Positions 38,549 to 50,302 of a stretch of DNA of 64,000 nucleotides are shown piece by piece. Each line of letters starts with the position of its first letter. Positions within the stretch are counted from its first letter, which is position 1. The notes beneath the pieces were generated by a model that saw only the letters and a list, made by a program, of their open reading frames with translations, ran no database searches and was not told the DNA's origin. Where the stretch lies: assembly GCA_020055645.1 (NCBI GenBank), contig CM034546.1:91140001-91204000 (forward strand). Reading direction: 5' to 3'. A program made the translations under genes and the position numbers. This DNA comes from Tomocerus qinae. Taxonomy: Eukaryota > Arthropoda > Collembola > Entomobryomorpha > Tomoceridae.

Positions 38549-41505
38549 TCACTTATCCGCATTACCCTTAAAATCAAGTAGCTGGACGGAATTTGGGTAG
38601 AGAGGTTCCTCTGCTCCGTCCATTTCAGTAGCAAGGACGTTGTCGTGTTCCGCCCGATGCTGCATTCCTCCGATTGCCTCTCCACATTCGTAGCACACAC
38701 CTTGTTCAATAGCACCCCCGCATTCTGTGATGATGTAGACATGACCTTTCTTGCATTTGAACCAACGGCCAACTTGATTTCCGAAAGCTTGGAGAATTGT
38801 CATTTTCTCGTCCTCACTTATTCCCAAGTTAATATTTAAAAGTTGATCGTAGTACTAAATCACAGTGCAAATATCGAATCAGATGCCTGAATGAAAATTT
38901 TGTTTAATGTTGTAATTTTATAAGCAATGACTTGGCAATACCTTGAGATTTTCAAGAAATGTTTGTTCCCTTTCAACCGTGTAGGGTACTGGGTAAAGCA
39001 AATGGTTGTAAATTGTATCGAATTTGTCCCTAGTTTTCGTTAACCTAGTGAAGTTCTTGACAGCTTCGCTGGCGTCCTTTCCATGTCGCATTTGAATTTC
39101 AACTGCATGCTGAACTCTGATAAATTCTCGGTTGAAATCTTTTACTTCTATCTTACTTAAAGGAATTTTTCTTCCTTCAAGATGTTGAAACAGATCAAGG
39201 TAAAGCTTTTCAAGATGCTGCCATCGATTCTTTGGCAATTTAATACGGATTTCTTCTAATACTTTATCCGTTGACTCAATAAATTGCCAGTACTGCATTG
39301 CACCATCGAGCTCTGCTTTGGAAAGCTAAATGAAAGAAATAACGTACATATATAGTTCCTCAATATTTTGCAGTCATTCCAATTCATTTCATTGGAGTTT
39401 CATAAAACTTACTTCTTTGTTATCAGTCATAAAATTCAATAAAAAATCCTTCATGCTTTGAAAAATTGTATCCTTATAGCTATTTATCGTGGCCAGAAGA
39501 GAAATCCGTTTCTTCCGATTTTCATATTCATCTCCGTTTACTACAGTCATTATCTTCAATATATCATTTCTATTAGTGTACATCACGAGTGAATACCGCT
39601 TCAGTTGACGAATAACTGTACGACACAACGGACAAAAAATCGGAGTTATTTCTTCTTCGCTTTTCCTTGATGCCATCCAGCCATCCATTGAGTTACTTTC
39701 TATTACATGTTCACAATCTGGCAGGAAAACGTATCTGAACACAAAAAAGTATTATTCATAATTATGGGAGAGTAAAAATAATATTGCTAAATGTTTATTA
39801 CTAAACAAGAATATATTACCTGTCCGATTCTTCAGGAGAGTCTCCTAGTAAATTTCCTTCGGCCAGTTTGTCTTTACTGCAAATAAAACAGTAGGGTGGA
39901 CAGGGTTCCCCACAAAACCCAACACATGGATGTCCACATTCTGGGATTAATTCTTGGCACGGTTCGTAACATGGTTCCTTGTCACAGATTTCAAAACATG
40001 CTTTTGAGCAGGCACCGTGCAAACATTTGTAGTCACAGGGTTCCTGAAACGTTAGTCAACGGAACGTTATGTAATTCGCAATAAGTTTTCAGTGAAAAAA
40101 CGAAATTCAAAATTACTGCCTACCTCACAAGCGTTGCAAGTTTCACCGCATTTCAAATTGCATTCTCGGTGGACGCAAAAATTGTAGCATTTATTCTGGC
40201 AAGGTGGACATGGTTCTGAACAGGAAGCGAGGCATCTGTAAGGAATGAACGGAGTATTTATACTTTTTGAAAATTCGTATTCCTTATTTGAGATGTAAAT
40301 TAAGAAATACTAACTCACAGGTGACCACAGGGCAAGATATTAGTACAAGGCTTATTGCATCTCACGTGAAATCTGCCTTGTAAACACTGAGAACAAATCC
40401 CCACACAGGGATGGTCACAGCTTAAAATTGAATTACAAGGCGCATCGCAAATTTGTAGAAGTTCCCTATTGGGCTTAATATTTCGCCTTTTTCCTTTGCC
40501 ACAGGGAACTAGAACTTCATGACCACATGTTGAAGAAGGATAAGCCGGAACTAATTCCTCACAAAGAGCATCATATGCGTCTTCATAACATTCCGTGTAA
40601 ACTACATGAGGACAAACGCCCGGTCTCCGTTTTTTGACTATAATCTAAAAGTTGCAATCAAAAGAAAATTGAAAATATCAAATTGAATTGAAATCAAATC
40701 AAATCAAATCAAATTGAAAATATCAAAAATACGAAAAAGATACATATGCAGATAATGTGTAATTTAATATTTGGAGATTTAATGAATTACCGTGCAAGGA
40801 GTACACGGTTCTCCGCATTTCTTTTTGCATTTATGTCCACAGATGATTTTCCTGTTGCAAATTTGATTGCAGACGTATGCAGCAATGGAGGCTTCTTTAT
40901 TTGCACAAGGAACTTCCGTCTCGTGTCCGCAAGGAAGTTTTTCCTTGACCAACTTTAAGCAAGGTGGACAATAAAATCCATCTTTGAGGTTTTCTTCAAT
41001 TTCCGATATCCTTAACCCGGCATCTCCTTCAGAACTTGATGCTACACTTCTTGTCTCTCGAACAATTTCGTGACATACATTTTCGCATTGATGACCGCAT
41101 GGAAGAAGAAGATCACATTTAGTAACACAGGGCTTTGGGTTCAATGATTCGTGACATTCTCCTACATACTGTACAAATAATATAATTGTTTCTTCATTCT
41201 ACCTATTACAATATAAAACAAGAAAAAATTAGTCTTACCATATGACGACGGCATTTTTGGATGACATCAATCAGCTCCGAACATTTGACCCCTGGAGTTT
41301 CATTCGCATAAAGAGCCTGTTGATATAGAATTTCTGGTGGTAGACCGGAATTTAGAACGTAGCAAGGGACCCATCTTGAGTGTCCACAGGGTAGATTCCT
41401 TAGTACAGGCATAACACATAAAGATTTATTATTTGACACAAATGCGTCCGAAGACTGATGGCCACAGCCAAGTCGTCCGTTTCCGTACATTCCCCACATC
41501 TCCAT
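38549..41505 (-). CDS. ZNFX1-like zinc-finger protein lacking the helicase (NFX1-type plus RZ-type fingers)
   Basis: Eight coding exons (minus): 41505-41239, 41168-40791, 40644-40319, 40235-40124, 40043-39820, 39734-39413, 39325-38942 and 38854-38549, giving 772 residues. Residues about 30-430 hold a run of NFX1-type fingers built on LPCGHxC and CxxxC motifs (LPCGHSRWVPC, LPCGHQC, ICGHKCKKKC, SCDHPCVGIC, LPCGHLC, ECGHPCVGFC). Residues 437-671 are mainly helical. At 702-728 an RZ-type finger reads WFKCKKGHVY, ITECGG, then CYEC, with C-x3-H-x6-C-x8-C-x2-C spacing. This order is the carboxyl tail of ZNFX1, an RNA helicase of antiviral and small-RNA pathways usually near 1900 residues. Here an in-frame TAA lies directly before the ATG, and no helicase exons are seen upstream. 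It is a helicase-free paralogue, or a gene broken or badly assembled at its 5' side. Confidence 0.85.
40691..40710 (+). repeat. (AAATC)4 microsatellite in an intron of the ZNFX1-like gene
   Basis: Four AAATC units plus a near copy, inside the 146-bp intron 40645-40790. Simple repeat, no function implied. Confidence 0.75.
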
Positions 41506-43470
41506 TTAATCTCTTAAAATACAATTGTGTAGAAATTTATTGTCACTCAAGACCTATTAATAAATTGTAAATATTCATTGCAAACGTCCGGGGCTAAAAA
41601 TTTAAGATATGACGAATTTAAGAATTGACGAGCTCAGTTCTAGGAATGTACTGAGGCGATATCTAAATTGCTTGTAGGGTGGCTTCGCATAGTATTTGTT
41701 TACAAGGTATATTCCTAATTTTATTCTTCTTTGTCCCTAAACAAAGACAAGCGTATTGATATTGCTGTGTAGACTTTGCAATTGTAATGTTTTTCATTTG
41801 TGAGGGATACACTATTTTCTGTTTATGGTAGTAATATGTACATATTGAAAATCTAATTTCATAATGTATTAGATAAGTAAATAGAATTCTATTTGAATTA
41901 CTGCACTTTTCTGTAGATTGAAACAGGCACTTTTTGCATAATTATGTAAACCTTGTTATCATATGCTAATTTTAGACAATGCATCAATATAGGCTTTATC
42001 TGTTTTTCTCAATTCTGTGAATTACATGTCAAATATTGTAGCATAAGGGGACCTTGGTCATGAATATCATTCCAATGAATTATGTTTAGTGTGTTAGAGA
42101 AACTCTGCAAAAAGGAGCAGAGAGTAATTTAATGGTTAAATGAGTCTGAAAGTATACCAAACGTGGAAATTTTCTATAAAAACAATTTTCTATTTTAATG
42201 ATTAGATTGTTTTTACATGTTCATTTTCTATCAATTTATTACATTATTATGCTTTCTGGGCTTGTACAGTATAAATGTAAATTGAGTATAATATGCATTA
42301 TGCACATCTTATTAGACAACAACGAATATGAAACTACAACAAAAAATGTACAAAGGTAAATGCACGATTAAATATGTCGATAGTCTATGCAGATTTATCG
42401 ACATTTACATCTTGTTAGGTATCTAAACAAAAACTGAACAGCTAACAGTATTATGTGCCTGTCATCAGCGAGTACTCAAAAATATTAGAATGGATAAGTA
42501 GAATGTGTTTATATAGTAATTTAGTAGCTAGATGTATTGGTTTAATATTTATTGTATCAACATTGCCAATAATTGAAAAAAGATACACCTACCAAGAGGC
42601 AAGGTCTACTTGGGTTGAATTAATTTAATTGTCCATTTAACTCACTCTAATATTTATCATCATTGGCCACTTTCAACTTCTATAAGACTAGTTATTCCGG
42701 CTCATTGGTGTTCGCCTTTAATGTTACATTACTGTGGAATAATGTAATGCACATCATAGCACAGATAATAACAACTGCGCACAATTTCCCAAATTGTCAA
42801 ACCGCAGACGACATGAATAATAACAAGATTAACGCAAGTAAAGAAAACAAATACTTTCATATGCATTTCTAAAAGAACATAAAGAATATCATTGTAAAAG
42901 CGACAAAGCTACTCTTGCGTGCATATGTAAATGCTTATAAGGTAAAAACAAGAACAACTTAGGAAGATACACACATCTGAAAAATAAGTATACGTTTATG
43001 TCCAACTGGTGGATGAAAATTGGTTAATATAATACCTAGTCTTTTGGCAGTTGGCAAGTGAAATTAAAAACGCGTGCACAATGGCTGTCTTACAACTTCT
43101 TGTAATTATCACTTGAGGATTATATATCTTTACCGAGATTTCTTTTTTTCTTGTTCTTTAGAATTCCAATTGCATGGCACAAAATTATAGGTGCTGCTAG
43201 ATAAATAAATACAACTTTTTCTCCAGCTATACTGGGTAAACAATCTTCATACTTATATAGCTCAAAGTATGAATGAACTAGTCCAAATAGAACTACAATA
43301 ATCCTCGTGAATTGAAATAATAATTATTTTCCGATCTCACATGTCATTGTTGTAGAAAATTGTCAATTTTGGCACCATTTTGGTTTGGTATCATACCCAG
43401 ATGACATGAGAAGATTTACTTTTTGGTATGAAGATATCTTGTAAATGAGATAAGCTGTTCAGGTAACATT
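41506..43470. other. 2-kb spacer upstream of the ZNFX1-like gene
   Basis: I looked here for Walker, DEAD/UvrD-type or other helicase motifs that would complete ZNFX1 and saw none. The longest frame (42663-42872 plus, 69 codons) is not convincing. It also holds the 3' side of T5, which ends at 43471. Confidence 0.55.
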
Positions 43471-45114
43471 TTAGATACCACTAACTCCAGCATCTATTTC
43501 CGCAGGAGGTAAAGATCGAAGACGATTTTCAGAACCAGCTCCATGTCCGTAGCTTTCGTCCACATAATCTGGTCCCATTGGTTCACCTGAGTATTTAAGA
43601 AAATAATTTAATTTCGATTTAACATTTTGTAGTATTAGCAAAGAACGATACTGCCTTAGTCCACTCGTTGCAAGATATTGTACATTAAATTAAAACCAGA
43701 AGAAAGGTTAGAATTTCAATTTTGTGAGCATACACTTAAATGAACCCAAGTTGCTGAGTAGTTTTAAAGTGTAAAGCTAACTAAACGTCTACAACTTGTA
43801 CAAAATATAAAAATATAATCTAATTCAACGCACAATACTAACCTAATGGACCACCTGGAGGTCCGTAGTGAGATGGGCCATCGTGAACGGGATAATCATG
43901 ATGGATATCCGCTACAGGCGGTTCTCCATGTCCAAGATGATGGTGGTGATGTTTATTCATGTAGCGAATGAAGTATACCTGTGCATGCAATTTGTTACAT
44001 TATGTAAGTGCATATTATGTGTAAGTACAAATACAAGAATATGTGTAGTTAACAACCTCAGGTTTAGACGGTGGACGTGGTAGAGGCTTGATGACTTTAA
44101 TTGGCTTTGATTTCTCTGGCTTTTTAACTAACACGTAAACAAGAGTCTGAAACATAAAAACATGATGAGCAAGTTATTTACCAAGTTTACCTATGTTATA
44201 TTCATTTTCGACTAATTTGTTTCATTAGTGTTAACATCCATTAGTGTCACAGTACCTTTAATTCCGGATGAGGAGGTAATTCCAATTTGTGCTAGAATTT
44301 TAAAAGGAGTGTGATATAATATTCTTTGCTAATAATGAAATAATGTAACAAAATAATTTTAGTTCAGGAGATCCTACCTGTGGAGGAGGAGGTGGAGTTG
44401 GTGCATTTATGAAGACAACTTGGTAATGCTTTTGCTGTAAGAGAAATTATGAAACAGGTATAACATTTTTTCCAACAGAGAAACTTTTGAAAAAAGGTTT
44501 AATGAAATTACCGGTCTGGCAAAAGGTACTCTGCTGATAACAGTTCTTGGTCCCACATCACTTGGATCAGGAGGAGCAGAAAAGACGAAAACTGACTTGG
44601 AGATTTCTGGTGGAAGATCCAGTGGATTTCCAATGAGACCTGCTGGACCTGGATGACCTCCAGGGCCTTCTACAAGAGCCAATCCTCCTCCGAGTCCTCC
44701 TCCTAGTCCTCCTCCATGTCCTCCTACGAGTCCTCCTCCATGTCCTCCTCCATGTCCACCATGGTAATCGACTATTGCATGTGCATGTTTCACTCCACCT
44801 CCAGCGTAGTGGTTGCCTCCATGTCCAAGTTGAAGTGGTGCTCCATATCCAGCAATCTGGACATCTTCGTGGGCAACTAACTGAGAGACGGGAACTCCCA
44901 CTCCACCGTGGTGCCCCACATGTCCAGAGTATGCAACTTGTTCTCCATAGTCTGAAGCTTTGTGTTTTAAGTCATGATAGTGTCGTCTTGACTTGGCTGC
45001 AGCCAACGCCAATGCGCAGGCTAGAACCTAACTCACCCAAAATATGTATGAAAATCCATGATAAAAATCAATCCTCGAAAAATAAATTAAGTGCCTTACC
45101 ACGAATATTTTCAT
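43471..45114 (-). CDS. T5: Gly/His-rich Tweedle/DUF243 cuticle protein
   Basis: Seven coding exons (minus): 45114-45100, 45027-44512, 44434-44378, 44291-44256, 44146-44057, 43978-43843 and 43586-43471, giving 321 residues. Exon 1 is MKIFV; the signal peptide continues VLACALALAAAK. Residues about 30-140 are Gly/His-rich with GGHGGGLGGG runs. The domain spans about 150-244: a diverged first block VFVFSAPPDP, then KHYQVVFINAP, LELPPHPELK, TLVYVLVKKP, and PSKPEVYFIRYM. The tail is His-rich (NKHHHHH) and ends in VSGI. The His-rich arms could take part in pH-dependent or metal- or quinone-linked cross-linking, as proposed for His-rich cuticle proteins; this is inference. The donor after exon 5 (GAG/GTTGTT) is weak, but the phase and domain continuity support it. 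Confidence 0.91.
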
Positions 45115-45257
45115 CGTCCGATTTTATGAGATCCCTCCAAGTTTTCCGATTTTAATCAAAAAGTCTTGTAGAAAATGAAAAGTGCAAGTGATTGTCGCAA
45201 GCACAGAAAGAACGATAACTAGAGCTCCTGCTCTGAAAACAACACTTACACTAACTG

Positions 45258-45289
45258 ATGAACTGTAAGAAGGCCGTCTGAGCTTTTAA
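45258..45289 (-). promoter_or_regulatory. T5 core promoter (weak TATA-like box)
   Basis: On the minus strand TTAAAAG lies at 45289-45283, 169 bp upstream of the T5 ATG. It is a weaker match than in the sister genes but sits at the expected distance. Transcription would start near 45258. Confidence 0.45.
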
Positions 45290-45294
45290 GCATA

Positions 45295-48200
45295 CGAGAA
45301 TGAACACAAGTCACGTTCAAGGCAAGGATTGTACCTAGTTGCTTCAAGCTACAAATATGCACTTGCACCAATACACATAATGATACGACTACTCACATTC
45401 ACACATTAGTAATAAAACGACTTGCTGTTTCACTTCAGCAAAAAGTATATAGACTTAAATGGAAATGATATTATTATTATAGGAATGCAATAACACAGAG
45501 GAGACAGCGAGTGAGTAGTGAGTGTAATGTCTTAAGGAAGGAAGGAAGAAAGGGTAGGCCGATGATCTGATCTTGTTCACGATTTTCTACTGTGTTTTGC
45601 AGTAGCAGAGAGTCGCTGTCTTTCACGTTATCAGTATCAATACCTGCCCTCGTAATGTGTAAGTGGACGCGTAGCTCACTGTTTCCCTTTTGTCTCAAAA
45701 TGTCTATGCAATACTTAATATGAACTACGTGTCCCTTTTTTGTTGGCTAGACAAGATAGGGTCACATAATGCATTTGCAATGTTTTTGCACTATCTTGTC
45801 AATAGCTTACATATTTTTCGTACTCGAATCGATTTTAAGACATCATAGAGAGTCAATTAAAATCACGATATAAAAGGTGTGTACGATTTATTAGCTAAAT
45901 TATTTTTACTGACTATGAGTACCCATCTATTTTATCATAGTTGTATTCAGGCAATCTTCTTGCAAATAAATGCAGCCCTTAGCCAATTTTTTATGATGTT
46001 AATCAAAATATTCATTTAGAATAAGTCTTCAAGGCAGAGAGTCGTAAAGGAGCTAATGAACTAGTGCGGCTGCCGTAAGTAATATAGTAACAATGAAAGA
46101 TAATAATTGTGCAGTGCATGTGTTTAAAATTTAGGATAAATTGGTATCATTTTCTAACGCACGTCTAAAGACATTTAATTTTGTGCTCTAATCTCAATTA
46201 AAAATATGAACTAAGCTATCGAAAGTTGACAGGGATTTTCGATTTCGACTGACATAAGCATATATAGTTGCCATCATTTCATTAACGTTTTTTGCATTAA
46301 TATTCTGCGAGAGGAAGAAATGAATGGCCAACTATACGGACGTGAATGCAAACGGATTTCACTTTTCCTCCACCCAAACCGGTTTATCACAGTTTTTTCC
46401 ACAGTGCTTTGTTTGCCATATGAGAATGGCATTGTTAGAAAGAGCACGTACTTTACACTTTGCAACGGTATAGTGTGTAACTTCAGAGGAATATGAACAA
46501 TAGATTAGTTTTTTGCCTCTTAGTGTGTAACTAGACCAGAGCAGGTAACCGATACGAGATAAAGGAGGAAAAAGCTCAAAAAACTTGCAACTTTTGTAAA
46601 TGTATGGCTTTGTGGTGTTCTTTTGTCATTTTACCTCGTAACTCTTTGCTAAAGTGCAGATTCACATAATAATGTGTATGCACCTATCTGATGCTCTACT
46701 CAATCGAATCCGTAAGCTCGACCGTAATAATTTATTCGATGTAAGTGGGTAGACGTTTTTTGATCCATTATGTCAAAGTTGTTTAGCTAGGTTTTCATAG
46801 GCTTTAAGTTGTAATCTACATACTATTAGCTAATGCAGAAACTTTCTTACTGTCGATATGTAACATAAATTCATAATGTGTTATTATTTTTTTGTTGGTC
46901 TGTGTTTGATGAATTTCTAGTTCCTTCTCAAAAATTTCTAATTTTTTATGTTGTTATGTATAGTTGAATTATCTTGTTTTGCTTGCAATCTTCCGTAATC
47001 ATAATATTATGGTAACATCTAAATGCACAATTTGCAATTACCTAACTATTTGTGGTAGGGGCAAAGAATGCATGACACTCGTGATATATGATTTGAATGC
47101 ACTTACCGATTATTGACACGCTGACACTATATTAAATATTTAATTCTACACTCTAATTCTGCGATATTTGTAAAGATAAGGTGATTTTAATAGAGCTCTG
47201 TTAATATTCTTGCTCGAAACATTTGGACATGATTGTCATATTTATTAGCATATTTATAGCATGTAAATGTAGTAATGCCAAAATTTATTTTATTAAGTAC
47301 TTTCTGATAGGTTTAGATTAGATATTCAATTTTCACTTCTATTCTCGTCCATTTGCTTTCATTTTCCCAAAGCAAACACCTTCAGCTCTGCTGAATAATT
47401 CATTTAATGCTGAAATGCACTTGGTTGGCAATGTGTTGAAATACAGTAAAAAACAGAATTAAGAACTCTTTCCGAAGGAGTTAGTTTGTTATGGATTGGG
47501 CCCCCCATTAGGACTGATTATGTTATAACAACTAATAAAATAGAAAACGGATGTAATAGAGTGTAAGTGTAGGTAGCAGGTTGGGCTGGTTGGTCAATTA
47601 AACTGCATTTATGGCAATTGCATTATAATTTTTGTTGCATTTTGTTCTTTCGCGTGTTCCTTACTCGTGGAGTGTTACTCTTGTTGTTATTTGCCTATGT
47701 TGAACTGAATTGAGAAAGGGGATTCCATAAATAAAGGAAAAGACAATGATCTGAGTTTTCAATGATGAGATGACCATGCAGAACAACTAATCAACAATGT
47801 ATGTAATGGAAAAGGTAATGATAATTGCCAACTGAATGGTTGGAATTCGTGTATTTCTTACTTTGCCAAGAAAGCATTCCGGTTTCTTTGCATTTCAATC
47901 TCTTATGTATATAAGACCATTTTTATGACATATAGCATTAGAGAATTACATATTGTCGTAATAACAAATTGTTAGAAACCAGAAATGTCTTCAAAATGTC
48001 TTATCACATTAGACGATGATGCATTTTTTTTACAAAATATCAAAAGATCAGTTTTCTAAATTAAGTAGGTACATATTCTTGAAGTGAATGTCTTGTTCTT
48101 CTAGTTGACATTGTAGATTGTAGATAGCAAGAATCATTACAATGTTTGAATAGAAAATTAAGTAATTTTTCTGGGCTCTGGTCAAGGGTGTACACAAACA

Positions 48201-50302
48201 TGCCCTTTCAGGATGAACAAAACTAATCATCAATTTATAATTATAACGAACTCTTCTCATTTAAAACTTTCACAAAATAACAACAGCTGCATTCTCTATG
48301 ATTTTATTGCAAAGTTTTACTCGAGAATCATTACGCCACGATTGTAAAATTATCTGTAAAATATTTACTAGAAGTTGTCCTCTTACATATTACGTTATTA
48401 TGCATAACCTGATAGTGTTAAAATCCATATCATCATCTACATAACTACTGTTTGTTATCTTGTTTAAGTGTCTACCTGTAAATAATGCCGTGTAGAGTTT
48501 ATTAGCGTTCATAATGTGAAAAAATTTTCCCAGAGAATTATTTTTTCCTTTACTTAATCACAATGCAACGCATTACAATAGAGGAAGCAATAGAATTCGT
48601 TCCCCACATCTAAAGTTTAGAAGAAAAACTTCTTTGTACTTTGCAATTAATAGTTATTAATATTACATCTATTGTATTATCACTGTTCTCAGTACTTAAT
48701 TGTACTTTTCATACTACACTGCAGTCACTGCACTCGTTCTAAATTATGAATGGAGATACATCTGAAGGTTTCAAATAGGGAAGGACAGTAATACTAAGTC
48801 TTTAGTCTAGCATTAGAGTAATTGAGTCAACGGAAGCGTCATTTTTCGTTTACAAGAAACTAGCTATACATTATTACGAAGTTGATACACACAGTTAGTA
48901 AATGACACTACTGACACTTTTAGTCTCGCGTCTTAAAGAAAAGGAAAGTAAATTATGGTATTAATTAAGCATTAATTTATCTCTTTAACAATTTGTTATA
49001 ATATACTCAACTACACTGCTTTGCATTTGTAGAACAAAAGGGAAAATTGGTTTTGCCATTATTTTAGTATACTGAGAGATTTAATTTTATTGTATGTAAC
49101 ACCAATTTTGATATGATATACACCCCAACATTAGTTGAATAATTTACCAGCTAACAGCAGTTCATTAGTCATGATGAATTCTTACGTACTCGCAGAGATG
49201 ATTACATCTTTACCTGTAGCGGTAAATAATATTATGTAGACAGATCACAAAAATGCAGATAGAAAATAGCAGAAAATCTACTACTGTATTACAGTAATCA
49301 AGTTGTGATCACATTGTCGTGATTATTTAATTTTTATTATTTGTGTACAGAAAAATGAAAATCAATGGAAAAATAAACAGAACCAACTTTGGAAAGTTAT
49401 TGATTAAAAATTGCAGTTAAAATACCTACTTAGAAAAACAAGTCCATTTGATAATTTTTACACTTATTCAAACCCACAATACATAACTTTCTGATATAAG
49501 AGGTATCTGCCAAAAAAGTCAGGTCAAGTTAACTCAAGACGAGCCAAACAGCCAAATTAATTGTAAAATCAGTAAATAGCTTTCTATGGTAGAGACATTA
49601 ACAATGTGTGGTGGACTCTGGGCATGCATTGCATGATATATACATTACGTACCTTCCTATTGTTATCAAATTGAATCTAACTTCCAACTTTCTTTTCTTC
49701 TACTCAGCATAAAGGATGGTAAATTAGTACATAGAACGAAAGTCTTTATGATTTAATTATGTACATATCTACACACGTTGGGTAGGGTCATAAGGTTAGA
49801 TTGCACATAAAAAATTATTAACATAATCAATTTGATGCTCCAAGTGCTAGGAAAGGTCATTTATTAATAAAAACAGTTTTTCATCTACGATGACTCAACA
49901 TGGGACTTTTAATACTTATTAGGAAAAGGTACAACACCATACATGATTATGCTTAAAATATTTCACACTATAAGTGACTTATCCATTAAAACAGAAACAA
50001 GAAAATAAACATCACTACAAAATACTGAAAAACTATAAAAAATATCTGTTTAAATGCAAACTCACGATTAGTAGATACAAATACAACGAACGTAATACTT
50101 AACATGCTTAACCAGAATAATAAAAACAAAAATGCATCTTACAACATTAAGGAACTTAATCATACTGCCTACCTATTCGTAGGTTACATTCACGTACTCA
50201 CATACGTAGGTTTAATTGGTAGGGGTAAGTAAGCAGTTCAGGTAGATATTTGTATCTTGTTGAGATTATTTAAATGAGAGATAACAAAGTGTTCATCAAC
50301 AA
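45295..50302. other. 5-kb stretch between T5 and T6 with no supported gene
   Basis: No domain or splice-supported frame was found. A frame at 45477-45698 (minus, 73 codons) is charged and somewhat GC-richer but begins without ATG and has no partner exon. The right end should include the 3' untranslated region of T6. Confidence 0.55.

Noticed and set aside
45477-45698. 73-codon charged minus frame upstream of T5
   Set aside because: It starts at TTG rather than ATG, and I found no partner exon or family; it is kept only as a weak possibility.
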